From Gilvimarinus gilvus (GTDB lineage Bacteria; Pseudomonadota; Gammaproteobacteria; Pseudomonadales; Cellvibrionaceae), in the NCBI RefSeq assembly GCF_030518155.1, contig NZ_JAULRU010000418.1, forward strand, positions 248,001 through 312,000: a DNA stretch of 64,000 nt. Reading direction: 5' to 3'. The notes under the pieces were generated by a model that saw only the letters and a list, made by a program, of their open reading frames with translations, ran no database searches and was not told the DNA's origin. The position numbers and the translations under genes are program-made. Shown here in pieces: positions 46,036 through 56,075 of the stretch (the stretch's first letter is position 1; each line of letters begins with the position of its first letter).

Positions 46036-47064
46036 TTAAGACTTTTCATTTTTGTTTTCCAGAGCCTTAACTCTGGAAGCCAGTTCATTCAACTGATTGA
46101 AGCGAACGGCATTTTTACGCCACTCTCTGGAAGGAGCGGCGCTGGTACCAGAGGAATAATTACCTGGCTCCAGTATTGATTTAGTCACCATCGTCATCCC
46201 TGTAATGTGCACATTGTCGGCGATTTCTATATGCCCTACAACGCCAACGGCACCGGCAAAGGTGCAGTTTTTTCCTACAACAGTGCTGCCAGCAAAACCA
46301 CAATTGCCTGCTATCGCGGTATTCTCGCCAATGACGACATTGTGAGCAATATGCACCTGATTATCGATAATGACACCATCACAGATTACCGTATCGTCCA
46401 ACGCACCGCGATCGATTGCCGTAGAAGAACCAATTTCTACCTGATTGCCGATCCTGACGGTGCCAAGTTGATGAATTTTGCGCCACCCACCTCGCTCCCG
46501 ATCAGGTGAAAATCCGAAACCATCGCCACCAATAACCGTATTGCTGTGGACAATGCAGTGCTCGCCTATTATGACATCATGGTAAACACTAACGTTGGCA
46601 AAAAGTCTCGTTCCTGCACCTATTTGTGCTCTATCGCCAACCACAACACCGGGCCCTATACTAGCGCCGGCACCGACAACCACGTCTTCGCCAATCACAG
46701 CGTTCGCACTAATCTCGGCACCTGCATCTATCCTCGCCGTTCCCGCAACAACCGCCGATGCGTGGATACCGGCACTCACGGTATAACTTGAGTCAAACAA
46801 CCGGGTTAATTTGGCGTAGGCGAGATACGGGTCCTCTACGATTAAGAGGTTGCCGGAAAACATATCCGCATCCTGCTCACGTAAGATAACAGCCCCGGCC
46901 TTACAGGTCGAAAGCTGTTGACGAAAACGTGATTGGGCGAGAAAACCAATTTGGTCATTTTTAGCGCGCCCCAAACCAGCAATGCCGGTTATGGTTAAAC
47001 CGGCATCTCCTCTTAACGTCGCGCCTACTGTTTCCGCAATATCGCGGAGCGTATAACAAGTCAC
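46036..47064 (-). CDS. lpxD: UDP-3-O-(3-hydroxyacyl)glucosamine N-acyltransferase
   Basis: 342-residue hexapeptide-repeat enzyme, third step of lipid A synthesis. An N-terminal uridine-binding domain (to about 100) is followed by the left-handed beta-helix ([21 protein letters not shown] and on) with catalytic His in [16 protein letters not shown], and a C-terminal helix. The start is the GTG at 47064 ([20 protein letters not shown]), which gives the family's length; the frame continues to 47163 inside skp but this has no similarity. It lies 19 bp after the skp stop. Confidence 0.95.
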   Translation of the reverse strand: MTCYTLRDIAETVGATLRGDAGLTITGIAGLGRAKNDQIGFLAQSRFRQQLSTCKAGAVILREQDADMFSGNLLIVEDPYLAYAKLTRLFDSSYTVSAGIHASAVVAGTARIDAGAEISANAVIGEDVVVGAGASIGPGVVVGDRAQIGAGTRLFANVSVYHDVIIGEHCIVHSNTVIGGDGFGFSPDRERGGWRKIHQLGTVRIGNQVEIGSSTAIDRGALDDTVICDGVIIDNQVHIAHNVVIGENTAIAGNCGFAGSTVVGKNCTFAGAVGVVGHIEIADNVHITGMTMVTKSILEPGNYSSGTSAAPSREWRKNAVRFNQLNELASRVKALENKNEKS

Positions 47065-47083
47065 TCGTTTTTCCAGTATTGTA

Positions 47084-47596
47084 TTACTCGGCGCTATTGA
47101 GACGCTCAACCAACTTAGCCGTAATATCGTGATCGGCGTCGGCGTGGAAAACAGACTGCGCATTGATAATCATGCCAATTTTTTCGTCTTTGATGAGCTG
47201 CTCGAGAATTGGAGGGATTTTTGGTGACAATTGTTGTTGAACACGCTGCAATACTTGTTGCTGTTCTGCTTGCATTTTTTTCTGCGCCAGCTCGTAATCG
47301 GCACGCAAGTACTCCACTTTTTTACGGTGCTCGGCCATTTTTTCTTCAGACCAAGTCATGCTGTCTTTTTCAGCTGTTTCCTGTAGCGCCTTCAGATCGG
47401 CAACTAGGCTCTCCACCTTGGCACGCAAAGCAGTGAACTCGGCATTTTTTTGCAGGCTCTCAACGGTATTTTTTGCCAAGTCACTGGCCATCATTGCGCG
47501 CTGCATATCCAGCGTAACCACTTTACCTTCAGCCAAAGCGCCAACACTTGCCGTCATAAGTGCCGTCGCCAGTAAAATTCGCTTAACTAAGTTCAC
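47084..47596 (-). CDS. skp: Periplasmic chaperone Skp/OmpH
   Basis: 170-residue chaperone holding unfolded outer-membrane proteins on the way to the BAM complex. Signal peptide MNLVKRILLATALMTASVGALA (cleavage after A22), then VVTLDMQRAMMASDLAKN and a long coiled coil (about 45-120) rich in Lys, Gln and Glu. The location between bamA and lpxD is the conserved one for OmpH. The trimeric tentacle structure is known for the family. Confidence 0.94.
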   Translation of the reverse strand: MNLVKRILLATALMTASVGALAEGKVVTLDMQRAMMASDLAKNTVESLQKNAEFTALRAKVESLVADLKALQETAEKDSMTWSEEKMAEHRKKVEYLRADYELAQKKMQAEQQQVLQRVQQQLSPKIPPILEQLIKDEKIGMIINAQSVFHADADHDITAKLVERLNSAE

Positions 47597-47650
47597 AGTA
47601 AATCCCCTTAAAATTTTCGTAAAAAATGAATTTAAACTTTTCGTATTACC

Positions 47651-50308
47651 CTAAAACGACCGGCCGAGCGTGAAGTTAAAGGATTTCTCATCGTCGAACT
47701 CGTTTTTCTGTAATGCTTCAGATAACGAGAAAGTCATGGGCCCGAACGTAGAGATCCAGGTCAGACCAATACCCGCTGATACGCTCATTTTCTCCATAGC
47801 AAAGTCGAAGCAGTTTACCTGAGTTGCGCCACAATTGGTGTCAAAAACATTACCTGCATCAACAAAAAATGCTGCCTGGAACGAACGTTGATCTTCAATA
47901 AACGGTAGCGGGAAAATAACTTCAGCACTGGTCTCGATCAAGAAATTCCCCCCAAAAGAGCGGGTTTGATCGGTAACAGTACCACTGCGGCGCGTAATTA
48001 ACTCGCCAGGTCGGCATGTAGTGCCGGCAAAGAAGCCTAAGGTCGGGTCCTCACACAAAACACCGTAATTGCCACTTTCCTCACCACTATCGACAAAGCC
48101 ATCACCGTTCCTGTCATCCCACAACATTTCAGGCAGGAAAGAGGTTTCAGCGTAGGTTCCGCGAGGCCCTAAACTATTTCGCTCAAAACCGCGAACCGAG
48201 CCAAAACCACCGGCATAGAAGTGCTCAAAAAAGGGCAACTCTTCAGTTTTGCCATAGGAATCCGCCCAACCTAAATTCGTTCTTAAGCGCAGCGTTAGGT
48301 GACGCGTTAGCGGTTTAAACCACTGTGCATCATAAGTGATTTTGTAATATTCAAGATCGCCACCAGGTAATGCGAGCTCAACACCTAAGCGCTGCGATGA
48401 ACCGCGTGTAGCAAGAATACCGCGGTTAAGTGTTGATTTAGCCCAAGCCAGGTTTGCCGTAAAGTCGTGGAATTCGGTACCGTGCACATCGAGGAAACCG
48501 GGCTCGCCACGAACACCGTCGACATCACTATCGAAGTCCGTCGGTATCGGCGAGGTATCGTAAACCATTTCCGGATTGTCGCTAACGTCCTGATTATCCA
48601 GCAACTCTATCCAATCGCTCTGTGAAATATACTCCAAGCCGGGCTGATACAAGGGCGTATTAATAATTTCCCGAACCGAGTAGGTGCTTGGCTTTACTTC
48701 AAGGTTGCGAAAGCCTACGTCAAAGCTTAACCGCTCGATATCGGAAATCGGATATCCAAACTGCACATTGCCACCGAAAACATCGGTACTGTAACCCGCC
48801 ACATTCACCCGAGCATAATCACTCGCCTGATAGAAAATACTGAACCCTCTACTCACCCCGTCGGGGGTAAAATACGGGTCGTTGTAATTAAAGTTGTAAC
48901 CCGTTTGGTACTGCGAGTGGCTCGCCGAAATACCCACCTGCTTACCCGTACCAAACCAGTTATTCTGCTGAATATTGCCTGACAGCAACAGTCCAGAATA
49001 CTCAGCATACCCCACCTGTAATCCCATACTGCCCGATGGCTGCTCTTCGACACTGAAATCCACATCCACCTGGTCGGGAACACCGGGTACCTCAACCGTA
49101 TCTACGTTGACCTCTTTGAAAAAACCTAAGCGCTCAAGGCGAACCTTGGAGTGTTCGATTTGCGCAGTGGAAGCCGATCCGCCCTCCATCTGCCGCATTT
49201 CGCGGCGCAACACATGGTCCTGTGTCGCGGTATTACCGCGGAAATTAATTCGTCTTACATAAGCTCGCTTTTTAGGATCGATAAAGAAGGTAACTTTTAC
49301 CGTCTTATCTTCGTCATTGGGCTCGGGAATACCCTCCACTTCGGCGAACGTATAACCTTCATTACCCAAGCGGTTAGTAATATATTCAGATGATGTGGTC
49401 ATGAGGGTCTGCGAAAAGGTTTGTCCTTCACGCATTAGAATCATGCGGCGAATGAAGCGCTCATCAATAGCCGGGTCCCCAGCCAAATCCACTTCGCTCA
49501 CTGTATATACATCGCCTTCGCGAATGTTGAGCGTCAAATAAACTTTAGATTTATCCGGACTCAGTGAAACCTGAGTGGAGTCAAGACTAAATGCCAAGTA
49601 TCCGCGATCGAGATAATAAGACTCTACCCGTTCAATATCACCGGTGAGTTTTTCTTTGTTGTATTTGTCATCGCCTGTAATCCAGGAAAACAAACCGGTT
49701 GTTTGCAACTCAAACAAATCGAGTAACTCTTCGTTGCTAAAATCGCTGTTACCAATTATGTTTATTTTTTTAATACGCGCGGTTTCACCTTCATCGATCG
49801 TCACCAGTACCTTTACCTGATTGCGCGGTAAATCTTCCACCTCCAGATCAACCGATGCGCCATAGCGGCCCTGACCAATATACTCGCGCTCAAGCGCCTG
49901 ACTGATCATGTTCAAGGTTGCGCTCTGGTAAATCTGCCCCTCGGACAAGCCGTTCTCAGTCAGGCTTTCCATGAGCTGCTCAGTCTTAATGACCTTATTA
50001 CCTTCGATGGTTATCTCATTGATTGCTGGTCTCTCTTTGACCATCAATACCAACACGTCGCCATCGCGACCAATCGATACGTCGGTAAACAGGCCGACCC
50101 GAAATAAATCTCGAATAGCGCGCTGAATATCGACATCGCTTAAGGTATCACCCACGCGGATAGGAAGTGCGCTAAATACGGTTCCTGCGGAAACCCGCTG
50201 CAACCCCTCTACCCTAATATCGTTAACCCGGAAGGTCTGCGCTTGAACGACCATAGAAAAGGCAACAACAGCGATAAGGCCGATCAATCGTGTAACAACT
50301 TGTGTCAT
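47651..50308 (-). CDS. bamA: Outer-membrane assembly factor BamA
   Basis: 885 residues, longer than the roughly 800 of E. coli or Pseudomonas BamA. Signal peptide to about residue 23 (ending VVQAQ), five POTRA domains (FRVNDIRVEGLQRVSAGTVF at the start; to about 420) and a C-terminal 16-strand barrel ending in F (FTLGRSF). The loop-6 motif VRGFERNSLGPR is near 704. Extra length comes from extracellular loops, including TDFDSDVDGV (about 590) and DDRNGDGFVDSGEE (about 731), both like Ca-binding loops, and four cysteines (VLCED/TTCRP and TNCGA/VNCFD). It inserts outer-membrane proteins. It is flanked by rseP and skp as usual. Confidence 0.96.
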   Translation of the reverse strand: MTQVVTRLIGLIAVVAFSMVVQAQTFRVNDIRVEGLQRVSAGTVFSALPIRVGDTLSDVDIQRAIRDLFRVGLFTDVSIGRDGDVLVLMVKERPAINEITIEGNKVIKTEQLMESLTENGLSEGQIYQSATLNMISQALEREYIGQGRYGASVDLEVEDLPRNQVKVLVTIDEGETARIKKINIIGNSDFSNEELLDLFELQTTGLFSWITGDDKYNKEKLTGDIERVESYYLDRGYLAFSLDSTQVSLSPDKSKVYLTLNIREGDVYTVSEVDLAGDPAIDERFIRRMILMREGQTFSQTLMTTSSEYITNRLGNEGYTFAEVEGIPEPNDEDKTVKVTFFIDPKKRAYVRRINFRGNTATQDHVLRREMRQMEGGSASTAQIEHSKVRLERLGFFKEVNVDTVEVPGVPDQVDVDFSVEEQPSGSMGLQVGYAEYSGLLLSGNIQQNNWFGTGKQVGISASHSQYQTGYNFNYNDPYFTPDGVSRGFSIFYQASDYARVNVAGYSTDVFGGNVQFGYPISDIERLSFDVGFRNLEVKPSTYSVREIINTPLYQPGLEYISQSDWIELLDNQDVSDNPEMVYDTSPIPTDFDSDVDGVRGEPGFLDVHGTEFHDFTANLAWAKSTLNRGILATRGSSQRLGVELALPGGDLEYYKITYDAQWFKPLTRHLTLRLRTNLGWADSYGKTEELPFFEHFYAGGFGSVRGFERNSLGPRGTYAETSFLPEMLWDDRNGDGFVDSGEESGNYGVLCEDPTLGFFAGTTCRPGELITRRSGTVTDQTRSFGGNFLIETSAEVIFPLPFIEDQRSFQAAFFVDAGNVFDTNCGATQVNCFDFAMEKMSVSAGIGLTWISTFGPMTFSLSEALQKNEFDDEKSFNFTLGRSF

Positions 50309-50403
50309 ATAATTCTTTCTATTTTTGAATTTCTTGTCTGCAGCAACACAGAGCCCAGGCCCACCGGCTTACTCGCTGGTGGCATCATGCTTTGTTTCCG
50401 GAG

Positions 50404-51759
50404 TTAGAGCCTCATAATGTCGTTATAAAGTGCTAACAGAGTCAAGCCCACGACCATAACCAGTCCAAGCTGGTATCCCACCACCTGCACCTTCTCTGAT
50501 ACCGGCTTTCCCTTAATCAACTCTGCGATGTAGTACATTAAATGACCACCATCCAACACAGGAATAGGGAGGAGGTTGAATACACCCAACATCACACTGA
50601 GCGCTGCTAGAAAGCGCAGAAAGCTGCGCCAGCCGTTTTCTGCTTCAGAACCCGCAACCTTAGCAATGGTGATGGCTCCACTCAAGTTTTTTGTGGAAAT
50701 CTCTCCGAAAATCAGCTTCTTAACAGACATCAGAACAAAGGCAGAAGTTTCCCAAGTTCGGTCAACAGCGGCAATAAAACCGTTAACCAAGCCGTACTCC
50801 CAATGGCGGATAAACTCTTCTGGCCACTCATAAGGCGCGAACCCCATACCGACTCGGCCAAAAGACTCACCATTTTCGCTGACTTGTTCCGGCGTCATCG
50901 TCAGGTTAGTCCGCACTCCAGCGCGCAGCACCTCAACGTCGAATGTCTGGCCGGGGCGTGCTTTGACGAAATCAATCCAGTCCTGAGCACTGCCAATGGG
51001 GGCAATACCAGCCCGGACAATTTGATCGCCTGACTCCAACCCGGCTTGTTCAGCGGGCGAACCGGCCAAAATTTGCCCCGCTATTGCCGGTACCTCAGGA
51101 ATATAAGGTTTGACACCCAAACCGGCCAGCGGTTGTGGATCTTCAGCGCCGCGCAGCCATTGGTCAAGCTGAACTTCAGACTGATATTGTAAATTTGAAC
51201 TGGGGTATTTAACGGTGAAGCTAATCGGCCCACTCTCACCCAGGCGGCGCAACAGCTGCTTTTGTACCTGTTGCCAAGACGGCGTGGCCATACCATCAAC
51301 CATCATCACTTCTTGCCCAACTTCCAGATTCGCCGCTTCAGCAACAGAGTTTGGGGTCACCTCACCGATGATAGGCGCCACTCCCCGCTCACCGCTCACC
51401 ACCAGCAACAACCAAAAAATTAGTACAGCCAATACCAAATTAGCCACAGGCCCGGCCAGTACCACCGCGATGCGCTGCCAAACGCTTTTGTTGTTAAACG
51501 CTAAATGCTTCTCGCCAGCGGCGACAACCCCCTCGCGCTCGTCGAGCATTTTGACATATCCGCCCAGGGGTATTGCAGAGAAAGCGAACTCGGTGCCATG
51601 CTTGTCGCGCCGACTGAACAACACCTTGCCAAAACCGACGGAAAATCGCAGCACCTTGACGCCACAGCGCCTGGCCACGTAGAAATGGCCGAACTCGTGT
51701 ATTGTCACCAAGACCATGATGGCAACAAAAAACCAAAAGACCATTTGTACTATGTTCAC
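50404..51759 (-). CDS. rseP: RseP-type site-2 protease
   Basis: 451-residue intramembrane zinc metalloprotease that cleaves anti-sigma-E factors (MucP in Pseudomonas). The zinc site is HEFGH (about 21-25) in the first membrane span, with the second metal motif LDGGH near the C terminus; two PDZ-like domains lie between (GVAPIIGEVTPNSVAEAANL and IAGQILAGSPAEQAGLESGD). I chose GTG 51759, which has AGGT 4 bases upstream and gives the family's spacing to HEFGH; GTG 51780 (overlapping the dxr end) and ATG 51744 are alternatives. bamA follows after 95 bp. Confidence 0.94.
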   Translation of the reverse strand: MNIVQMVFWFFVAIMVLVTIHEFGHFYVARRCGVKVLRFSVGFGKVLFSRRDKHGTEFAFSAIPLGGYVKMLDEREGVVAAGEKHLAFNNKSVWQRIAVVLAGPVANLVLAVLIFWLLLVVSGERGVAPIIGEVTPNSVAEAANLEVGQEVMMVDGMATPSWQQVQKQLLRRLGESGPISFTVKYPSSNLQYQSEVQLDQWLRGAEDPQPLAGLGVKPYIPEVPAIAGQILAGSPAEQAGLESGDQIVRAGIAPIGSAQDWIDFVKARPGQTFDVEVLRAGVRTNLTMTPEQVSENGESFGRVGMGFAPYEWPEEFIRHWEYGLVNGFIAAVDRTWETSAFVLMSVKKLIFGEISTKNLSGAITIAKVAGSEAENGWRSFLRFLAALSVMLGVFNLLPIPVLDGGHLMYYIAELIKGKPVSEKVQVVGYQLGLVMVVGLTLLALYNDIMRL

Positions 51760-51766
51760 GTCGACC

Positions 51767-52966
51767 TCATTGTTTGCCACCTAAATGCTCAATGACCTCT
51801 TGAGCTCGCCGGCGCGAGCAGGCGTCGGCGCTTTGGACAACAGCCAAATCCGCCGGTTCAGTTGAATCAAATTTCTCAAGCACCCTGGCAATTACCCGGG
51901 CTATATCGTTAAAACGCAACCTATTTGCCAAAAAGGCAGCGACGGCCTCTTCGTTGGCCGCATTTAATGCGGCGGGCATAGTGCCACCCGCTTGGGCTAC
52001 TTGCCTGGCCAAGGCCATACAGGGGAAACGCTCTTCATCCAGCGCCTCGAAATCAAGCCGGGCATTCGCCACAAGGTTGAGGCGCTCGACACCCGACACT
52101 AAGCGCTCGGGCATACCGAGAGCGTGAGCAATGGGCGTGCGCATATCTGGGTTGCCCAGCTGAGCCAAGACCGAGCCATCGACATATTCTACCATTGAGT
52201 GGATGACACTCTGTGGGTGAATCACTACCTCGACATCGCTCGCCGACGCGTTAAACAGCCAGCACGCCTCGATAAATTCCAGCCCTTTATTCATCATGGT
52301 CGCTGAATCAACCGATATTTTAGGCCCCATATCCCAGTTCGGGTGATTACAGGCCTGCTCTGGTGTTACCTGCCCCAACTGAGCAACCGGCAGATCCCGA
52401 AAAGGGCCACCGGACGCGGTCAGAATAATTTTACTCACGCCGAGCTGGGGCAACGCGATGCCCTGGCCCAGCGACACGGTCAAAGGCAAACACTGGAAAA
52501 TCGCGTTGTGCTCGCTGTCTATAGGTAAAACCTGCGCGCCAGAGCGTTTGGCTTCTGCCATAAACAAGTTGCCAGCCATTACCAGCACTTCTTTATTGGC
52601 CAGTAAAACTCGTTTGCCCGCCTTCACCGCGGCAAAGGTCGGCAACAACCCTGCAGCACCGACAATGGCCGCCATTACACAGTCGACCTCTGCACAAGCC
52701 GCCACCTGCTCTAACGCCGCCGGGCCGCTCAGAACTTCCACCGCCGAGTGAGCCTCGTGCAGAGCATGCCTGAGCTGTTCTGCAGCCCGTGGGTCAGACA
52801 TCACAGCATAGCGAGGCCCGTACTCCAGGCACTGATCACGCAGCGTCTGCCAGCGACTGGCCGCCGTTAGAGCAAACACCTCGAAGCGATCGCGATGGCG
52901 CGCCAGTACATCGAGCGTACTGACACCAATGGAACCGGTTGATCCGAGAATACTGACCCGCTGCAT
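51767..52966 (-). CDS. dxr: 1-deoxy-D-xylulose 5-phosphate reductoisomerase
   Basis: 399 residues, committed step of the MEP isoprenoid pathway: converts DXP to MEP with NADPH and Mn2+/Mg2+. The N-terminal Rossmann motif is [16 protein letters not shown] (5-20); metal and substrate residues lie in [14 protein letters not shown] and [35 protein letters not shown] appears in the C-terminal domain. It lies 4 bp from cdsA and next to rseP. Product supply supports UppS, encoded two genes upstream. Confidence 0.97.
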   Translation of the reverse strand: MQRVSILGSTGSIGVSTLDVLARHRDRFEVFALTAASRWQTLRDQCLEYGPRYAVMSDPRAAEQLRHALHEAHSAVEVLSGPAALEQVAACAEVDCVMAAIVGAAGLLPTFAAVKAGKRVLLANKEVLVMAGNLFMAEAKRSGAQVLPIDSEHNAIFQCLPLTVSLGQGIALPQLGVSKIILTASGGPFRDLPVAQLGQVTPEQACNHPNWDMGPKISVDSATMMNKGLEFIEACWLFNASASDVEVVIHPQSVIHSMVEYVDGSVLAQLGNPDMRTPIAHALGMPERLVSGVERLNLVANARLDFEALDEERFPCMALARQVAQAGGTMPAALNAANEEAVAAFLANRLRFNDIARVIARVLEKFDSTEPADLAVVQSADACSRRRAQEVIEHLGGKQ

Positions 52967-52970
52967 GGCG

Positions 52971-53816
52971 CTAACCTACCGTGTAATCAACGACGATCAG
53001 CGCCAAAGCGAATACCGGCGCGGCCGCAGTCAAACTGTCTACACGATCCAGTACACCGCCATGCCCGGGCAAGAGCGCACTGCTGTCTTTTATACCGCGC
53101 TCGCGCTTAATCATGCTCTCTAGCAAATCACCCAACACCGACACCAGCGAGGTTGGAATAACAAGCGCTACGATCGACAGTATTGCCTGCCCTGTCGTCA
53201 GCCAAATCACCAGCGCCAGACACAGATTGGCCGTCACGCCACCTAAAAAGCCTTCCCACGTTTTGCCGGGGCTTACACTGGGGGCCAACTTATGACGCCC
53301 CAACCGGCGGCCAACAAAATAGCCGCCTATATCGGCCGCCGCCACCACGGCGACAATCATAAGCACTAGCCATGCGCCCTGCTCTTGCAGCCGCACGAAG
53401 CTAAAAGCCGCCCAGGTGGGAACCAATACAAACAGCCCCATGACGGCTCGCACAGCGGTGTGACGCCACAACAGGGCGCTGCTCGGATACCCCTGCACCC
53501 AAAGCAGCGCTACCGCCCACCAGGTACACCCAATAATCAACAGATTGCGGTAGCGTTCCTCGGCCAGTGCACCTGTGGTGTCCACGGGTAAAGCACCGAC
53601 ATAATAGGCGGCAACAGCAATGACCACAGCCTGCAGAACCACATAGGCAGCCCGCCCCCACCAGGACCCAATCCCGCTTAGGTTCGCCCACTCCCACGCA
53701 CTGATCAGGACAATGGTGGCGACAAACGCCGGAAACAGTGCAACAGGTAAGAAGAACAATACGCCTAAAAATACAGCGGCCAGAAGAATGGCGGTAATAA
53801 CACGTTGTTTAAGCAT
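52971..53816 (-). CDS. cdsA: Phosphatidate cytidylyltransferase
   Basis: 281-residue integral membrane enzyme making CDP-diacylglycerol for phospholipid synthesis. It is hydrophobic throughout with about eight spans and has the C-terminal signature [13 protein letters not shown] then [26 protein letters not shown] (split; about 205-265), whose aspartates bind Mg2+. The start ATG overlaps the uppS end by 8 bp, indicating coupling. Confidence 0.97.
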   Translation of the reverse strand: MLKQRVITAILLAAVFLGVLFFLPVALFPAFVATIVLISAWEWANLSGIGSWWGRAAYVVLQAVVIAVAAYYVGALPVDTTGALAEERYRNLLIIGCTWWAVALLWVQGYPSSALLWRHTAVRAVMGLFVLVPTWAAFSFVRLQEQGAWLVLMIVAVVAAADIGGYFVGRRLGRHKLAPSVSPGKTWEGFLGGVTANLCLALVIWLTTGQAILSIVALVIPTSLVSVLGDLLESMIKRERGIKDSSALLPGHGGVLDRVDSLTAAAPVFALALIVVDYTVG

Positions 53817-54561
53817 GTTGACCGCCTTGTTTTAAAGGTTCAGCGCACTGTTCCTGAGTTTTACCGAAACGGCGCTGGCGCGAATAGAAATCGTCGGCCG
53901 CATTTTTTAGCGTCTCGCCACTGAAATCCGGCCACAATACGGGCGAAAAGTGCAGCTCGGCATAGGCCGCCTGCCAAAGGACAAAATTACTGATACGCTG
54001 CTCTCCTCCCGTTCGAACCAACAGGTCAATATCGGGTAAGTTGGCCAGAGCTGTGTGCTGGGTAAAAAGCATCTCATCGATATCTGCCGGCGCTATCTCG
54101 CCGGCAAGCGCTTTCTCTGCAAGCTTTGCCGCGGTATGGGCAATATCCCAACGCCCGCCGTAGTCGGCGGCAATCACCAAGGTGGTTTTAGCCTCGGCAA
54201 CGTTGGTCAATTGTTCAGCTTTCGCAATGGCAGTATTCAGCGCCGGACTAAACTGACTGCGGTTGCCCACAACTTGCAATTTAACGCCACGCTTTTTGAG
54301 ATCTTTAGCTTCACGCTTGAGGTAGACTTGAAAAAGTGACATCAAGGCATCTACTTCACGCTTGGGTCGCTTCCAGTTCTCGCTGCTAAACGCAAAAAGG
54401 GTTAGCACCTCAACATTCAGCTCCTGGCACGCCGACATCACCTCACGGATACGCTCAACACCTTCGCGGTGTCCCGCAACTCCCGAAAGCTTTCGCTGTT
54501 TTGCCCAGCGATTATTGCCATCCATGATTATGGCGATATGACGTAACTGACTGCCGGACAC
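53809..54561 (-). CDS. uppS: Undecaprenyl diphosphate synthase
   Basis: 250-residue cis-prenyltransferase building the C55 lipid carrier for peptidoglycan and other surface polymers. It has HIAIIMDGNNRWAKQRKLSG (8-27, catalytic Asp), GHREGVERI, LTLFAFSSENWKRP, and the C-terminal RTGGEQRISNFVLWQAAYAEL (split). The start is GTG with AGGAG 7 bases upstream. It joins frr (upstream, 84 bp gap) and cdsA (overlap) in the conserved order. Confidence 0.97.
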   Translation of the reverse strand: MSGSQLRHIAIIMDGNNRWAKQRKLSGVAGHREGVERIREVMSACQELNVEVLTLFAFSSENWKRPKREVDALMSLFQVYLKREAKDLKKRGVKLQVVGNRSQFSPALNTAIAKAEQLTNVAEAKTTLVIAADYGGRWDIAHTAAKLAEKALAGEIAPADIDEMLFTQHTALANLPDIDLLVRTGGEQRISNFVLWQAAYAELHFSPVLWPDFSGETLKNAADDFYSRQRRFGKTQEQCAEPLKQGGQHA

Positions 54562-54645
54562 AACTCGCTCCTGGGCTGGTGAATCTCGCCCATATTATTT
54601 TAAGAAAAGCCGGACCGGGCTAAGTCCAGCTCTGTTCGAATAACC

Positions 54646-55203
54646 TTAAACGGTCATCAGATCCTGTTCTTTTTGCGCCAGAACCTTATCAATTTCAGCA
54701 ATATATTTATCGGTAATCTTTTGCACTTCATCTTGAGTGCGACGATCTTCATCTTCGGTTATCTCTTTGTCTTTCAACAAAGACTTAACGTCAGACAACA
54801 CATCGCGGCGAACGTTGCGAATCGCAACCCGCCCATTTTCGGCCTCAGCGCGCGCCTGCTTGATGTAGCCCTTGCGGGTTTCTTCGGTGAGCGCTGGCAG
54901 CGGAAGTCGAATATTATCTCCCGAGGTGGACGGATTCAGCCCCAAATCCGACTTCATGATGGCCTTCTCAATTTCGGGCACCATCTGCTTTTCCCAAGGC
55001 TTAACTGAAAGTGTGCGGGCATCTTCTACCATCACGTTAGCCACTTGCGACAGCGGCGTGTCGACGCCGTAATAAGAGACAGTCATGCCATCGAGCAGAC
55101 TCGGGTGAGCCCGGCCGGTGCGAATCTTATTTAAGTTATTGCCCATTGCCACTACGGCTTTCTGCATGCGGTCTTCAGCGTCTTTTTTCAAATCATTCAA
55201 CAT
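54646..55203 (-). CDS. frr: Ribosome recycling factor
   Basis: 185 residues; with EF-G it splits post-termination ribosomes. It has the conserved opening [38 protein letters not shown] and the C-terminal [16 protein letters not shown]. The ATG at 55203 has GAGGGGG upstream and overlaps the pyrH stop by 11 bp, so it is translationally coupled. The frame extension to 55221 is not used. Confidence 0.97.
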   Translation of the reverse strand: MLNDLKKDAEDRMQKAVVAMGNNLNKIRTGRAHPSLLDGMTVSYYGVDTPLSQVANVMVEDARTLSVKPWEKQMVPEIEKAIMKSDLGLNPSTSGDNIRLPLPALTEETRKGYIKQARAEAENGRVAIRNVRRDVLSDVKSLLKDKEITEDEDRRTQDEVQKITDKYIAEIDKVLAQKEQDLMTV

Positions 55204-55936
55204 GGGTTGCCCCCTCCTCAATCAAGGTGCCTTCGTTACTGCCCACCACAATGTTGAGCAGCGCACCACTTTTGTTCATGCGAAATACGCGAACTGGCAT
55301 ATCGTGCTCCCGGCACAGGCAGATCGCGGTTAAATCCATTACTCCGAGCTTGTCTTCGAGCACTTTGTCATAAGTGAGGCGGTCGTATTTAGTCGCGTCA
55401 GGCTCCTTCATGGGGTCAGCGCTGTACACGCCGTCTACCTTAGTTGCCTTCAAAACGATATCGGCCTCGACTTCGATACCGCGCAAGCACGCGGCAGAGT
55501 CTGTGGTAAAGAAAGGGTTGCCCGTGCCCGCCGCAAATATCACCACTTCACCCGCATTCAGGCAGCGAATGGCGTGTCGACGATCGTAGTGCTCGACGAT
55601 ACCGCTCATGGGGATAGCAGACATCACGCGTGAAGATATATTGGAGCGCTCCAACGCATCACGCATGGCCAGTGCATTCATCACGGTAGCCAGCATGCCC
55701 ATATGGTCTCCGGTGACCCGATCCAGGCCCGCCGCATTCAGTGCCGCACCGCGAAACAGGTTGCCGCCGCCAATGACCAAGCCCACCTGAACGCCAATTC
55801 CGACCAATTGGCCGATTTCCAACGCCATCTTGTCCAGCACCTTGGGGTCGATACCAAATCCCTCTGCCCCCATCAACTCTTCACCGCTGAGCTTCAGCAA
55901 TATCCGCTTATACTTTTTTTCACGAGAACTGGCCAT
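55193..55936 (-). CDS. pyrH: Uridylate kinase
   Basis: 247 residues; hexameric amino-acid-kinase-fold enzyme phosphorylating UMP to UDP, the hub of pyrimidine nucleotide supply. Motifs: [15 protein letters not shown] (9-23), [38 protein letters not shown]. The conserved place is between tsf and frr. A terminator hairpin lies between tsf and this gene at 55986-56020, so it probably has its own promoter in the 139-bp gap or relies on read-through. Confidence 0.97.
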   Translation of the reverse strand: MASSREKKYKRILLKLSGEELMGAEGFGIDPKVLDKMALEIGQLVGIGVQVGLVIGGGNLFRGAALNAAGLDRVTGDHMGMLATVMNALAMRDALERSNISSRVMSAIPMSGIVEHYDRRHAIRCLNAGEVVIFAAGTGNPFFTTDSAACLRGIEVEADIVLKATKVDGVYSADPMKEPDATKYDRLTYDKVLEDKLGVMDLTAICLCREHDMPVRVFRMNKSGALLNIVVGSNEGTLIEEGATHVE

Positions 55937-55985
55937 GGGTGTGCTCCTGAGGAAGTGGTGACAAAAACGGGAGGCAGTTTACAAC

Positions 55986-56020
55986 AAAAGGAGGCCGGAT
56001 GGGTATCCGGCCTCCTTTTT
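55986..56020 (-). terminator. Intrinsic terminator between tsf and pyrH
   Basis: On the minus strand, GGAGGCCGGAT and ATCCGGCCTCC (plus arms 55990-56000 and 56005-56015) form a perfect 11-bp GC-rich stem with a four-base loop, followed by TTTT. It lies 56 bases past the tsf stop and 50 bases before the pyrH start, so it closes the rpsB-tsf unit. Confidence 0.85.
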
Positions 56021-56075
56021 GAGAGGCTTTATTCGAGTGATCGAACAAAGAAGCCGCTAGGCGGCGAAGATTTGA

